This document shows positions 37,348 to 46,612 of a stretch of DNA of 64,000 bases, one piece after another. The position numbers and the translations under genes are program-made. The notes under the pieces were generated by a model. The model saw only the letters and a program-made list of their open reading frames with translations, did not search any database and was not told where the DNA came from. How positions within the stretch are numbered: the first letter of the stretch is position 1; every line of letters starts with the position of its first letter. Origin of the DNA: Cyanidium caldarium (lineage: Eukaryota; Rhodophyta; Bangiophyceae; Cyanidiales; Cyanidiaceae); the NCBI GenBank assembly GCA_026184775.1, contig JANCYW010000015.1, positions 124,001 through 188,000 of the forward strand, read 5' to 3'.

Positions 37348-38166
37348 TCATGCCGGGGATGGCGCTTGCCGTCGCAATCCGATGTTCTCAAAGCGTCCGC
37401 CGTCTTCCCAAGCGCGCACGGCACCACGCACTTCGTCCACAATCCGCACCGCCGTCGGCGACCGCTGTTGCATCTCGCGGTACAGCGCGTGCAGTCGCGG
37501 ACGCTTGCCGAACACCGACCGCCCGTGCCACACCGGCATAATCGCGTCGTACATGGCCAGCGTGGGCAGCAGACAGATATCTGCCAGGGTGATGCGGTCC
37601 CGTTCCACCGCCAGGCTGCCGGTGTCGTCTTCGGCCAACATCTCTTCCAGAATATCCAGTCGCTGCTCCAGCTGCTGCAGGCCGTGCTCACGTTCCTGCT
37701 CGGTGGCGGTCTGGCGGTACAGCACCGGCTGCGTCTGCGTCAGGTACAAATCGTGCACCCGGGCGTACAACCGCATGCGGGCCAGCTTTTCCGCCGACCC
37801 CTGCGGCAAGTACTTGTCCTGCAGTCCGTGCTTGTCCACCAGATACTCGGTGATGATCTGGCTCTCCCACAAGCTGCCGCAGCGCCCGTCCGGCCACACC
37901 AGCGCGGGGATTTTGCCGAATTTGTGCACGCGCTTGGCGTACTCGTCGGTCTTCATCTGTGCGCCGGGCGACTCGATCTTGATGGGCAGGTCGTTGTCGT
38001 AGACGATGTAGCGGCAGCGGGCGGAGAAGTTGGACACCGGCACGGAGTAGAGCACGGGCGTCGCGTCGGCGCTCGCCCGCCAAGCTGCGCGACGGACCCA
38101 CGAATGACGCACAGGTCGTCTAGAGAGAAGCGGAGAGCGCAGAGGATGTGCCACCGAGAAAGCCAT
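37348..38166 (-). CDS. glutathione S-transferase-like protein, organelle-targeted
   Basis: A 272-residue protein with a leader MAFSVAHPLRSPLLSRRPVR, rich in Arg and Ser without acidic residues, suiting plastid or mitochondrial import. A thioredoxin-fold GST N-domain follows (VLYSVPVSNFSARCRYIVYD with a potential catalytic Ser; KIPALVWPDG; cis-Pro and LWESQIITEYLVDKHG with the glutathione-binding Glu-Ser). An all-helical C-domain completes it (ERDRITLADICLLPTLAMYD carries the N-capping Asp). Full length and apparently intact. Specific class and substrate are not clear; detoxification or redox repair is inferred. The start is divergent from the EED-like gene. Confidence 0.85.
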   Translation of the reverse strand: MAFSVAHPLRSPLLSRRPVRHSWVRRAAWRASADATPVLYSVPVSNFSARCRYIVYDNDLPIKIESPGAQMKTDEYAKRVHKFGKIPALVWPDGRCGSLWESQIITEYLVDKHGLQDKYLPQGSAEKLARMRLYARVHDLYLTQTQPVLYRQTATEQEREHGLQQLEQRLDILEEMLAEDDTGSLAVERDRITLADICLLPTLAMYDAIMPVWHGRSVFGKRPRLHALYREMQQRSPTAVRIVDEVRGAVRAWEDGGRFENIGLRRQAPSPA

Positions 38167-38432
38167 AATAGCGTGGAGGTGGTGAATTCCGCTACGAGAC
38201 GCGATGGAACGGACGTTCGACGGGTGTCCCGCGGAGCGCAATGCAGACAGCCGATCCCGACCGATGGGTAGATCGTCCCTGAGAAACATCCCTTATCGTG
38301 GAGGGAATCGCTGCGGACATCGCCGTTTGTCGATCGGTTGGCGCCAGTTCTCCGCGTTGGGCGCGAACACGCTCCCCGCGTTGTTCCTGCCTCGGGGCAC
38401 GGAAAACTCGCTCTGAACGTTCCCTGTTTTCC

Positions 38433-39668
38433 ATGGAGGCGCGACTGGCGTCGTTGCAGTTGAGGCGCATCATTCGAGAGCCGCACTTGGAGGACGTTCG
38501 CATTCTGGAGCGGAATGCAGTACAAACAGGCGCGGAGAACGTGGTGGTGAGCGCGGCCGCCGATCAGTTGCACGTGTACGACGACGCGCACCTCGGACGG
38601 CACCTGGACATGTTCATGGCGTACCGCGCGTGGGATTGCGACGTGTTCACCGCGTGCTGTTTCGTGTTGCCGGTGCTGTCGGAGCGGGAGTGCCACTGGC
38701 TGGAGCAGGTGGTGGAGGCGGCGCACCGATCGGCGGCCGTGCCGGACGTGTGGATCGCGGCCGGCGGAAAGCGCGGGCGGGTGCGGCTGCTGAGCGTAGC
38801 GCAAGCGCGGGAGATGCTGGTGGTAGATCATGTCAGTGGAAATAACCTTTCCGATGTGGATGACGAGGGTCGTGGTGAGGCGGTGGTGGCCCTGACGGCG
38901 CATCCGCACGTGGCCGGCGTGTGGGCGTCGGCCTCGGCACACTCCATCGCCGTCTGGCGGGTGGGCGAGCGCTCTGACGGCGCTCGCCTCGTGTTGCGCA
39001 TTCGCGTACCCCAAGTGACCGCATTGGCGTTCCGGCCGGACGGCCGGTTGTACGGCGCCTGCGGTCACCCGCCGCAGATCATCGAATGGGAGGTGCCATC
39101 GTCGCTGGCTGCGGAGCGCGCCGACCACATCGACGCTGCGGCAATCCCGGAGTGGACCTCACATAATGGCCGGGTGCTGGTGACTCGATTGGCGGCGTCA
39201 GCCGATGCGTTACGATGTCTGCCGGCGGGTCTGTTGGTGAAATGCGGGGATCATTTACGCTGGTTAGCCTACACCGACGGCAGCAGCTTGCTGCCCGCCA
39301 ACCAGCACCCCAAACGGGATGGCCTTCTGCGCATTCCCGGCGGCGCCGCGCCCACCGCTTCCATAGACGTGCGCGCTATCTCAGACGCCACCACCGGCGC
39401 GGAGGACACGCTGGTGGCGGTCGGCGGCGGCCAAGGCATGGCACATGTGTTCCGATTATCCGATGGCAAGCGAGTGGCCAGCGTGGGTCATCCGCGGGTG
39501 CGTGGCGCTCTCGGCGGGTGTCTGTTTGGCAGCGACGGGGAGACCATGCTGGTGGCGCATCAGCAGTGTCTCTTGCGGTATGTGGCGACGGCGATCGATG
39601 CGGCGGATCCTGTCGAGGAGACCAACGCCAGGAAGGGTGTGGCAGAGTCGGTGCCGGCCACTGCCTAG
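38433..39668 (+). CDS. EED/ESC-like WD40 protein (Polycomb PRC2 subunit)
   Basis: A 411-residue beta-propeller protein. Blades correspond in order to EED: NVVVSAAADQLHVYD; a long first insert; DVWIAAGGKRGRVRLLSV (EED 'LAVAGSRGIIRII'); VVALTAHPHVAGVWASASA with SIAVWRVG; VTALAFRPDGRLYGACGHP; IPEWTSHNGRVLVTRL then LPAGLLVKCGDHLRWLAY (EED '[28 protein letters not shown]'); DTLVAVGGGQGMAHVFRLSDG; and GGCLFGSDGETMLVAHQQCLLRY. EED reads H3K27me3 and activates the E(z) methyltransferase. Conservation is low, and another WD40 role cannot be excluded. The ATG at 38433 is preferred. Confidence 0.7.
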   Translation: MEARLASLQLRRIIREPHLEDVRILERNAVQTGAENVVVSAAADQLHVYDDAHLGRHLDMFMAYRAWDCDVFTACCFVLPVLSERECHWLEQVVEAAHRSAAVPDVWIAAGGKRGRVRLLSVAQAREMLVVDHVSGNNLSDVDDEGRGEAVVALTAHPHVAGVWASASAHSIAVWRVGERSDGARLVLRIRVPQVTALAFRPDGRLYGACGHPPQIIEWEVPSSLAAERADHIDAAAIPEWTSHNGRVLVTRLAASADALRCLPAGLLVKCGDHLRWLAYTDGSSLLPANQHPKRDGLLRIPGGAAPTASIDVRAISDATTGAEDTLVAVGGGQGMAHVFRLSDGKRVASVGHPRVRGALGGCLFGSDGETMLVAHQQCLLRYVATAIDAADPVEETNARKGVAESVPATA

Positions 39669-39735
39669 AGGAGGGGCGGTATGGGTTTGCAAGGACGAAA
39701 CGCTCAGGTGGAGGTGGATGTAGGAGCGGCATCCT

Positions 39736-40449
39736 TTATCGCCGGGGGATGAGGTTGGTCACGTTGGACAACACCCCGGTGGACACTCGCACGGGTGTAT
39801 TCGACGGCGGCAATGATTTGTCCACCGTGCACGCTGTCGACGCCGTCGTCGCCCTACCCTCTGCCGGCTGCACGACCTCACCACCGTCTCTCCTGTTCGA
39901 AGGCACGCCCGTTGTCTCCACACAACGAATGCGCACTCGTGAGTTGCCGTATCGATGTCCGACGTTCTCGTTGTAAAACTGTCGATGCGCTTCAAAGTGG
40001 CGCAGATGCGCCGCCAGCGCCTGCCGCGAGCCGAAGTGCTTGCCGCACGCCGGCATCGGACACTGCCGGTCGCCCGACGCATCCGGCTCCAGCTCCGTGC
40101 GGATGAGTTCGAATTGGTGGCCGGGCTCGGCCACCAGGCGTTTCCAGCGCTGGCGAGACGGGCGCGACGAGCCGCTGTCCACCGGCGAGCAGAACGTGCG
40201 CCGCGGTCGACCGCGACGACGTCGGGGCGGATGAACACTGCGGGATCGATTCATGAGGGAAAGTGCTTCGGCCGCGGTGATTTCATCGGTGGACGTAAAC
40301 GGGCGGAGCGGAGGGGAGGATGGACGGGTGTGGCTTCCCGCCGCCGATGCATCTGCAGGCTGCTGCCGAGGGCGGGGAGGTGGATCCCCACTCGGTGTCC
40401 GTTCACCCGCAGTCCATACTCCGGCTTTAGAGTGGAGGGACTCGCCCAT
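39736..40449 (-). CDS. single C2H2 zinc-finger protein with AT-hook-like motif
   Basis: A 237-residue protein. The first 65 residues are disordered (Pro/Ser/Arg). A basic segment PPRRRRGRPRR resembles an AT-hook, and one C2H2-like finger follows (CPMPACGKHFGSRQALAAHL then RHFEAH). The segment QFYNENVGHRYGNSRVRIRC after it looks conserved. The rest is low complexity. Probable nuclear DNA-binding protein; target unknown. The first ATG in frame is at 40449. A palindromic E2F-type site lies about 140-150 bp upstream, suggesting cell-cycle control. It is convergent with the EED-like gene (67 bp). Confidence 0.65.
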   Translation of the reverse strand: MGESLHSKAGVWTAGERTPSGDPPPRPRQQPADASAAGSHTRPSSPPLRPFTSTDEITAAEALSLMNRSRSVHPPRRRRGRPRRTFCSPVDSGSSRPSRQRWKRLVAEPGHQFELIRTELEPDASGDRQCPMPACGKHFGSRQALAAHLRHFEAHRQFYNENVGHRYGNSRVRIRCVETTGVPSNRRDGGEVVQPAEGRATTASTACTVDKSLPPSNTPVRVSTGVLSNVTNLIPRR

Positions 40450-40767
40450 ATTCACACAAGCTCTGTATTCCGTCCACCGATCGGTGGTGGGCGGAAAGCG
40501 CAGGGCCGTCCCGCGCCAAGCCAAGTTGGAGGGAAAACCCTTCCGCCCATGCGCAAGCCATCCACCGCCGGGGCCGCAACGCCTGAAATTTCCCGCGAAA
40601 TCGCGTGCGCCCGTCAGCGGCGATGGCGCTGCCCAAACTCGGTGGTGCTCGAGTCACAGGCACTCGGAAAAGATGCACACCGGGCACAGGGCCGCCAGCA
40701 GCATCATTTCGTGCCACGATAGTTTCGGTGGTGCGACGACGTGAATCCTTCTCCGCCCTTCACACCA
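40450..40767. other. intergenic, 318 bp
   Basis: Between two minus-strand genes. It contains the E2F-type palindrome (separate entry); nothing else recognised. Confidence 0.45.
40589..40600. promoter_or_regulatory. palindromic E2F/DP-type binding site
   Basis: TTTCCCGCGAAA, an exact match to the symmetrical form of the eukaryotic E2F/DP consensus (TTTSSCGC on both strands). It lies about 140-150 bp upstream of the ATG of the C2H2 gene (40449, minus strand) in otherwise featureless sequence. Red and green algae have E2F/DP, so S-phase-linked expression of the downstream gene is inferred. Confidence 0.55.
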
Positions 40768-43700
40768 CTATTGCAGGTGCGGGCGGTCGACGGCATCGGC
40801 GGTCGCTTCCACCGCCATCGCATCCTCGGGTTCCGATGAAGCGGGTACATCGCACTCTCCGCGTCCGAACAGCATACGGGCCAAGCGTCCGGTGGCGCCG
40901 TGCGGCCGGCGCCATCGCCGTCGCCGCCGCATCGTTTCGCGGATGTGTTCTGCCTCGGTATCGGACACCGAACGCTTGCTGAAGAGGCAGGCGTTGCTGC
41001 GCGGGGTGCTGGCGGCGCCCTCCGGCGACTTGCTCCACGCACCTGCCCTGGTGGCGGTGCTGCTCGTGGCGCTGGTGCCTGCAGACGAGTAGGTCATGGC
41101 TTGGCGCATACGGCGCCACAATGATGGTCCCGGTGGGTCCGCCCCGCTAGCATCGGGCGTCTCCGTGCTGGCCGCCGTTTCGGCTCCTTCGCGCGTCCAA
41201 TTTCGCAACCATGGAAAGCGCCAGAATCCCCGGGTCGGGATATCCATCTCGTCCAGCGCGCGTACCGGCGGCGCCCGACTTCGGCGGCGGCGTGCCCCTC
41301 CGCGGTGGCCACCGCCTGCGGCGCGCCCGTGCGCCGTGCGGCGCATCCACAGACCCGCGGCCTCCGCGTTCGAGGTGGTTGCTGCGGTGCTGTCATCGCT
41401 GCCGCGATGCAACCGCTCGCCGAAGCCATCGGCCCAACGCCCCAGATGTTGTCGCAACCTCGCGATGGCGCCAGGCGTCTCCGATGTGTCCGCTGCCACC
41501 AACGCATCCCCTCGTACGCGTCGACGCCATCGCGGCCGCGTCGCCGCCCCCTCACCGGCCATCGCCCGATACGACGCCTCTGCCGCCAGCACCGCATCGC
41601 TGAGTTCGTTGCGAAACGTCGACCACATCTGTAGCAGCCACCGTTGCATGGCGGCGGCCAGTGACGCCTCTGCCTCAGCGCCCTCCTCCGCTTTGCCAGA
41701 AACGGCCTCTCCCTCCACCTCCACCTCCACCTCCTCCTCCGAGCTCTCCTCTGCGCGTAACAGTTCGATGCCGGCGATCGCCTCCAGTTGTGCACCCAGC
41801 TTGTCCGCATAATGCCTACGCAACGCGCCACGCCGCAGCTCGAACGCCTCGCTCAGCAGACCGTTGTGCGGTGTGAACGCCAAATCCAAAAACGACCGAT
41901 CCACCGCCGGCTCCAACACCATCTCCCACAGCAGTGCATCGAACCACTCCTCGCTGATCGCGCCATACCGCAGCAACGCCGACCGCACATCGCTCAGCAC
42001 CGCTTCGCGAAACTTGCGATCGGCACACAGCTCCTGCAGCAACTGCCGTTCCGCATCGACATCCACCGGTCGACGCCACGTCAGTCCCTGTTTGCGCAAC
42101 TGCACTCGATGCCACTCCAGGGCGGCATCGCGCGCCGGCACCAACACCGCCACAATCGTCGGCTCGGGCGTGTGGAAGAACATCCATGACTGGCGCACAA
42201 AGCGGCTGCGACGGGATGCCCATTCCAGTAGCGCCATCGATAGAAACGGCAGCGCGCCGTTGTCCGTCTCCACCACCATCCCATTTTGCGGCAGCATCGT
42301 GGTCAGGTGATGCGGCCGCATCTCCTCCATGCACATCACCAGATTGTCCTTGCGATCCACCAGGGTGCCAATGGGCGCGTCGTCACTGGCCACCGCCCCC
42401 CTCCCATGGCTCGCCGGCACCAGGCGCGCGATGTCTTCGGTGGCATCCCAGACGTCGCCCACGCGCACCTGCACCTCCCCGTACTCGGCGCCGCTGTCAT
42501 CAGCGAACAGCCGATGCATTTGCACCGATGCCGCGTCCATACCGCTCGGGGCATCCTGCAGGGGCAGCCAGGCGTAGCGTCCGCGCACCACCTGTCGACA
42601 CAGCAGCACGTTGCAGCACTCCACCACGCCGTACACATCCAGCACCGGCTCCAGCAGCAGGCGCTCCAGGCACTGCCGGGTGTCGTCGGTCAGCGTCGAC
42701 ATGCCGCTCACCGTCAAGCGGTATCGCGGCAGAAAGCTGTCGCGCAGGCTGCGCATCACGTTACGACGCACAAAGGCGCCCCCGCCGCTGCCGCTGCGTT
42801 TGGGTGGGGTGTCCGCCAGCAGTCTGACGGCCGCCGGTTGCTGCACCAAAAACTTGAACAGCCGCCGCGGCAGGCCACGCAACTTTTCACCCTCGCGGAG
42901 CAGCGCATCGAAGAAATACGACAGTATACAGCCGGAGCCGACCAACACTGAAGTGTCCATCTTGCGAATGTTGTCCAGCGTGCACAGTTCGGTGCCGACC
43001 GCGGCGCCCGCATGCAATAGCGCCCACAGGTGCGCCAGGAAGAACGGGTGGCACAACGACTCGGTCAGCAGACACACCACATCACGGCTACGGTATCGCA
43101 CACGCGATTGCAGCGCCCGGGCCGCCTGCAACACGTGTCGGTTGTGCAACAGCACCTCGCGCGGTGCGTGGGTGATCCCGGCGGATCGCGCAATGACGTA
43201 CGGGTCTTGAAGACTATTCGGTGTGTCCTCATCGGGTGGCAGCCACTCCGGCTCGATGTCCATGGCGGCCGGGTCATTTTCGGAAACTTGCGCGGCGGGG
43301 TCGGCGTGCAGCAGCGCCGCCATCGACACCGCTGCGGCGGGCACCGCAATGCCGCGCGATGGCAACACCACCACACGCTGGTTCCGCTTCACCCATTCGT
43401 CGCGAAACAGTTCCGCGGCCACAAACAGCACGCGCGCCCGGTGTCGCCGCACCGCCGCAGCGACCTCATCGGGCGCACACGCCGACGCCAACGGCAACAG
43501 CACCAGCTGCAGCCGACTCGCGGCCAAGTGCACCCACAACACTTCCACACTCCAGGACGCATAGACTGCCACGCACTCACCGGCCGCCAAACCGTCGCGC
43601 CGCAGCGCCTCGGCCAGCCGGACACTCCCCTGTCCCACTTGGCGGTAGGTGGCCCAGTCGGAGCGATGCGGTTCCGCCTCGGGTGCGGAATCGTTCGCCT

Positions 43701-43776
43701 TCCATCGCGCACACCGTGCGTCCGGATCCCTCCAACACGACTGCGCGAAGCAATCATACAGACTTGCCACATCCAT
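40768..43776 (-). CDS. divergent acyl-CoA-synthetase-like protein, probable pseudoenzyme, with long C-terminal extension
   Basis: A 1002-residue protein. Residues 1-680 follow the AMP-binding/long-chain acyl-CoA synthetase fold: ATYRQVGQGSVRLAEALR, CVAVYASWSVEVLWVHLA, a VYGVVE block corresponding to A5 'YG.TE', VDRKDNLVMCMEEMRPHHL matching the LACS 'DRKK...GEYV..E' segment, and FTPHNGLLSEAFELRRGALR matching the LACS C-terminus. The ATP-binding signature YTSGTTGxPKG is replaced by VIARSAGITHAPREV, so the Ser/Thr/Gly loop is absent and its Lys is Arg. The TGD motif is also not evident. Residues about 690-1002 are an acidic-then-Arg-rich, low-complexity tail absent from LACS. An adenylating enzyme is unlikely; a lipid-binding or regulatory role is inferred. 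Confidence 0.7.
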   Translation of the reverse strand: MDVASLYDCFAQSCWRDPDARCARWKANDSAPEAEPHRSDWATYRQVGQGSVRLAEALRRDGLAAGECVAVYASWSVEVLWVHLAASRLQLVLLPLASACAPDEVAAAVRRHRARVLFVAAELFRDEWVKRNQRVVVLPSRGIAVPAAAVSMAALLHADPAAQVSENDPAAMDIEPEWLPPDEDTPNSLQDPYVIARSAGITHAPREVLLHNRHVLQAARALQSRVRYRSRDVVCLLTESLCHPFFLAHLWALLHAGAAVGTELCTLDNIRKMDTSVLVGSGCILSYFFDALLREGEKLRGLPRRLFKFLVQQPAAVRLLADTPPKRSGSGGGAFVRRNVMRSLRDSFLPRYRLTVSGMSTLTDDTRQCLERLLLEPVLDVYGVVECCNVLLCRQVVRGRYAWLPLQDAPSGMDAASVQMHRLFADDSGAEYGEVQVRVGDVWDATEDIARLVPASHGRGAVASDDAPIGTLVDRKDNLVMCMEEMRPHHLTTMLPQNGMVVETDNGALPFLSMALLEWASRRSRFVRQSWMFFHTPEPTIVAVLVPARDAALEWHRVQLRKQGLTWRRPVDVDAERQLLQELCADRKFREAVLSDVRSALLRYGAISEEWFDALLWEMVLEPAVDRSFLDLAFTPHNGLLSEAFELRRGALRRHYADKLGAQLEAIAGIELLRAEESSEEEVEVEVEGEAVSGKAEEGAEAEASLAAAMQRWLLQMWSTFRNELSDAVLAAEASYRAMAGEGAATRPRWRRRVRGDALVAADTSETPGAIARLRQHLGRWADGFGERLHRGSDDSTAATTSNAEAAGLWMRRTAHGRAAGGGHRGGARRRRSRAPPVRALDEMDIPTRGFWRFPWLRNWTREGAETAASTETPDASGADPPGPSLWRRMRQAMTYSSAGTSATSSTATRAGAWSKSPEGAASTPRSNACLFSKRSVSDTEAEHIRETMRRRRRWRRPHGATGRLARMLFGRGECDVPASSEPEDAMAVEATADAVDRPHLQ

Positions 43777-44099
43777 GTGGACTACTGCGTTTTAGAAGAA
43801 GCCCACGTGAATGTTCACCCGGGAGGTGCCATGACAAAGCACCCAGCTGACCGAAACAGGCGCTTTCGGCAGCGCTGCATCATCACCGAAATCCCACGTC
43901 CGGCACCGTTCGGGATCGCGCGAACGGCTGCCGATCGATCGATCGAGTGGAATGGAACGGAACGGGCAGCGCTGCGCACAAGGAGAGCGCGATGGGGAGA
44001 GCGCGAACCAGCGATGCGTGCCCACCGCGAGCGGGTGTGAGAAGGGGGCGAGAGAAGGGGTGTTCCCACTGGAATAGGCCCCGCGGGTTTCATTCTGGT
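43777..44099. other. intergenic, 323 bp
   Basis: Promoter of the synthetase-like gene and 3' flank of DDX27. It contains a short GATC tandem run at 43932-43945. No gene recognised. Confidence 0.4.
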
Positions 44100-46316
44100 T
44101 CAACTCACCCGTTTCGCACGTTTGGCGGCACGTTGACGCGCAAAATGGGTTTGTCGGTCGGCGGGTCGTCGGCGCTGACGGTCTGTCGTTTTCGGGTCGT
44201 GCCGTGGGACACCCGTACGCCGCCCCTCCTTCTTCTTGTCACGTGACCGACGTGCGGGAACCGGATCCTCGCCACGCCCCACCGCCTCCTCTCCTTGAGC
44301 GGTGGTAACGGCGGCGTTATGTGTTTGTCCGAGTTGCCGTCTCCGTCGTCGCTTCTCCCGCGCTGTCTGAAACCAGGTGCGTGGTGGGCGTGCGTAGATC
44401 TCCGCGGCGTGCTCCAGTAGATTGTGGGCGCGCGTCAGCTCCTGTTCGGCGCGGCGCGTCTTTTGCTCCACTTGCTCCTCTTGCAGCACCGCCAATACGT
44501 CCTCACGCAGCGTCAGTAAGCGCTGCCGCCAAGCGCGCACATCCGACGGGGGCACTTTCCGTTCCGCCAGCGCCTTGCCGTCGGTGAGCACGCCGGCGGC
44601 ATCCGGCGTCGCGGCGGCGTGCTTGCGAACGGCTTTCATGAGGCGGCGGTCGTTGGCACTGCCCGCGTCCACCAACGCGACCGCGCGACCGACGCGGCCG
44701 GCGCGGGCCGTGCGGCCTACCCGATGCACGTACTCGCGCATCTCCAGCGGCATCTCGTAGTTGATCACCGTCTCCACGCCCTCGATGTCCAGACCGCGCG
44801 CCGCCACATCGGTGCACAGCAGAAAGTCGCAGGCAACGCCGTCACGAAACGCCTCCAGCGCCTGCAGTCGCTGTGCCTGCGTCAGGTTGCCGTGTAACTC
44901 GGCGGCGCGCAGGCCGACCAACCCGAAGACGATCTTGAACCAGTGCGCTACCCGTTTGTGCGCGAAGAAGATGATGCAGCGCTGGCGAAAAGTGCGCGCG
45001 CACAACAACAACAGCACGGCGGCGCGCTCGGAACGCAGCAACGCCTCGACTTGCTGCGGGTGGTGCGCCGACAGCGACCGCCGCGACGGCGGCAACGACT
45101 GCGCACCCTCCGCACCGATCTCGTCTGCCTCTCCGTCTCGTTCGCGCAGTCGAATAAATTCCTGCGACAGCGTGGCCACCGTGTCAAACGTCGGGTCCAC
45201 CCGCAGCACCGCCACCTCGGGCGACTCCAACGCCACCTCCGCCAGCGCCCGCACGCCCTCGTCCATGGTGGCGCTGAACAGCAGCGTCTGCCGGCCGGTG
45301 GCTCGCCGCGGACAATGCCGCAGCAGCTCATGCAGCTCGTCGCGGAAACCCAGTTGCAACAGACGATCCGCCTCGTCTAGCACCAGCACCTCCACATCCT
45401 CCAGCGTGAAATGCATCGAATTGCGCACGTGATCGATCAGGCGTCCGGGCGTGCCCACCACCACATCCGGCGCCTGCCGCAACACCTGCTCCTGGGCATG
45501 GAGCGACAGACCGCCCACCAGCAACGCGGTTCGTAGCGGGATAGCCGCGGCGGCGGCATTGCGAAAGCACGCATAGCGACAGAGCGTCTCCAGCACCGAA
45601 TGACACTGCACGGCCAACTCTCGGGTGGGCAGCACAATCAGCGCTCGGGTGGCAGCGGTTACCCGTTTGGCGCTGCGCCTCGCCTCCGCCAGCCGCTGCA
45701 ACAGCCGCTCCAGGATGGGAATCAAGAATGCGGCCGTCTTGCCGGATCCGGTCACCGCCGACCCCAGAATATCCCGACCAGCGAGCGCCAGCGGTATGGC
45801 TTGCGCCTGTATGGGCGTCGGATGTGGCCACTGCAGCGCCTCCACCGCATGCCGCAGTCCGCGCGACAGCCGCAGATCGTCCCAGGTACAGGGGATGGAT
45901 GTCGGGTGCGTGTCGTGGCGGTCGCCGGATCCCCGCATCGCCGGCGCTATCCGCTTCGCCCTCTTCACGGTCACCACCGGAGCGACCTCGTCAAGCGTGC
46001 TCGCCGCTTCGGGCGGTGCTTGCCGTTGCCGCCGTCGTTCGATTTTCGCGTCCACCGTGGTCTGACACGCCTCCAACGCCGGCGCCTGTTGCACAGCCCC
46101 CGCTACCGACCACAACCGTGGCGGTTGCCTCCGGGACGCACTGGATGAAGTGACGGCGGCCGATCGGGGGCCAGGCCGTTGTCGCACGGCAGGCTCGTCC
46201 CGGAACCACTCCAGCCGGTCGTCGGCGGAGGAGTCGCTGTCAGCCTCCAAAGTCTCCGCCGCCGGCGCGTCGTCCTCGATCGTGCGTATAAACTCGTCAT
46301 CCTCCACAGTGGTCAT
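44100..46316 (-). CDS. DRS1: DEAD-box RNA helicase DDX27/Drs1
   Basis: Nucleolar helicase for 60S subunit assembly. The protein has 738 residues from MTTVEDDEFIRTIEDD, an acidic start matching DDX27. The core has the Q motif with WPHPTPIQAQAIPLALAG, Walker A GSAVTGSGKTAAF, PTRELAVQ, TPGRLIDHVRNS, DEAD in VLVLDEADRLLQLGF, SATM, the C-terminal lobe (FFAHKRVAHWFKIVFGLVGL, LHGNLTQAQRLQALEAFRDG, LLCTDVAARGLDIEGVETVINYEMP) and HRVGRTARAGRVGRAV. A coiled, charged C-terminal extension with WFQTAREKRRRRR follows, as in DDX27. An insert with acidic residues lies between motifs III and IV. The frame is open upstream to 46586 with an ATG at 46487, less likely. Confidence 0.92.
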   Translation of the reverse strand: MTTVEDDEFIRTIEDDAPAAETLEADSDSSADDRLEWFRDEPAVRQRPGPRSAAVTSSSASRRQPPRLWSVAGAVQQAPALEACQTTVDAKIERRRQRQAPPEAASTLDEVAPVVTVKRAKRIAPAMRGSGDRHDTHPTSIPCTWDDLRLSRGLRHAVEALQWPHPTPIQAQAIPLALAGRDILGSAVTGSGKTAAFLIPILERLLQRLAEARRSAKRVTAATRALIVLPTRELAVQCHSVLETLCRYACFRNAAAAAIPLRTALLVGGLSLHAQEQVLRQAPDVVVGTPGRLIDHVRNSMHFTLEDVEVLVLDEADRLLQLGFRDELHELLRHCPRRATGRQTLLFSATMDEGVRALAEVALESPEVAVLRVDPTFDTVATLSQEFIRLRERDGEADEIGAEGAQSLPPSRRSLSAHHPQQVEALLRSERAAVLLLLCARTFRQRCIIFFAHKRVAHWFKIVFGLVGLRAAELHGNLTQAQRLQALEAFRDGVACDFLLCTDVAARGLDIEGVETVINYEMPLEMREYVHRVGRTARAGRVGRAVALVDAGSANDRRLMKAVRKHAAATPDAAGVLTDGKALAERKVPPSDVRAWRQRLLTLREDVLAVLQEEQVEQKTRRAEQELTRAHNLLEHAAEIYARPPRTWFQTAREKRRRRRQLGQTHNAAVTTAQGEEAVGRGEDPVPARRSRDKKKEGRRTGVPRHDPKTTDRQRRRPADRQTHFARQRAAKRAKRVS

Positions 46317-46612
46317 TGCGCGTACACCGTACACCCTAGCGCTAGGAGTGAGATGTTTCTCGGCACGGGCTGCACTCGTGCTCGACGACGGCAGACCGAG
46401 CCCGAAACGGACGCCCGACGCCGGAATGCGTGTCGACCTTTTCGATGTCGCGGCGGTGCGCGTGATCGGGAGTGATGCTGGTGGCATGGTGGAGGGGGGC
46501 GGGCAATGCGGCAAGCAGAGGTATATAGCGAGAAGGACACCTAGAAAAGCGGGTCCGTCACGGTTTCGCAAAGACAATATCCCCATATCCCACCACCATC
46601 ATCACGGTTACG

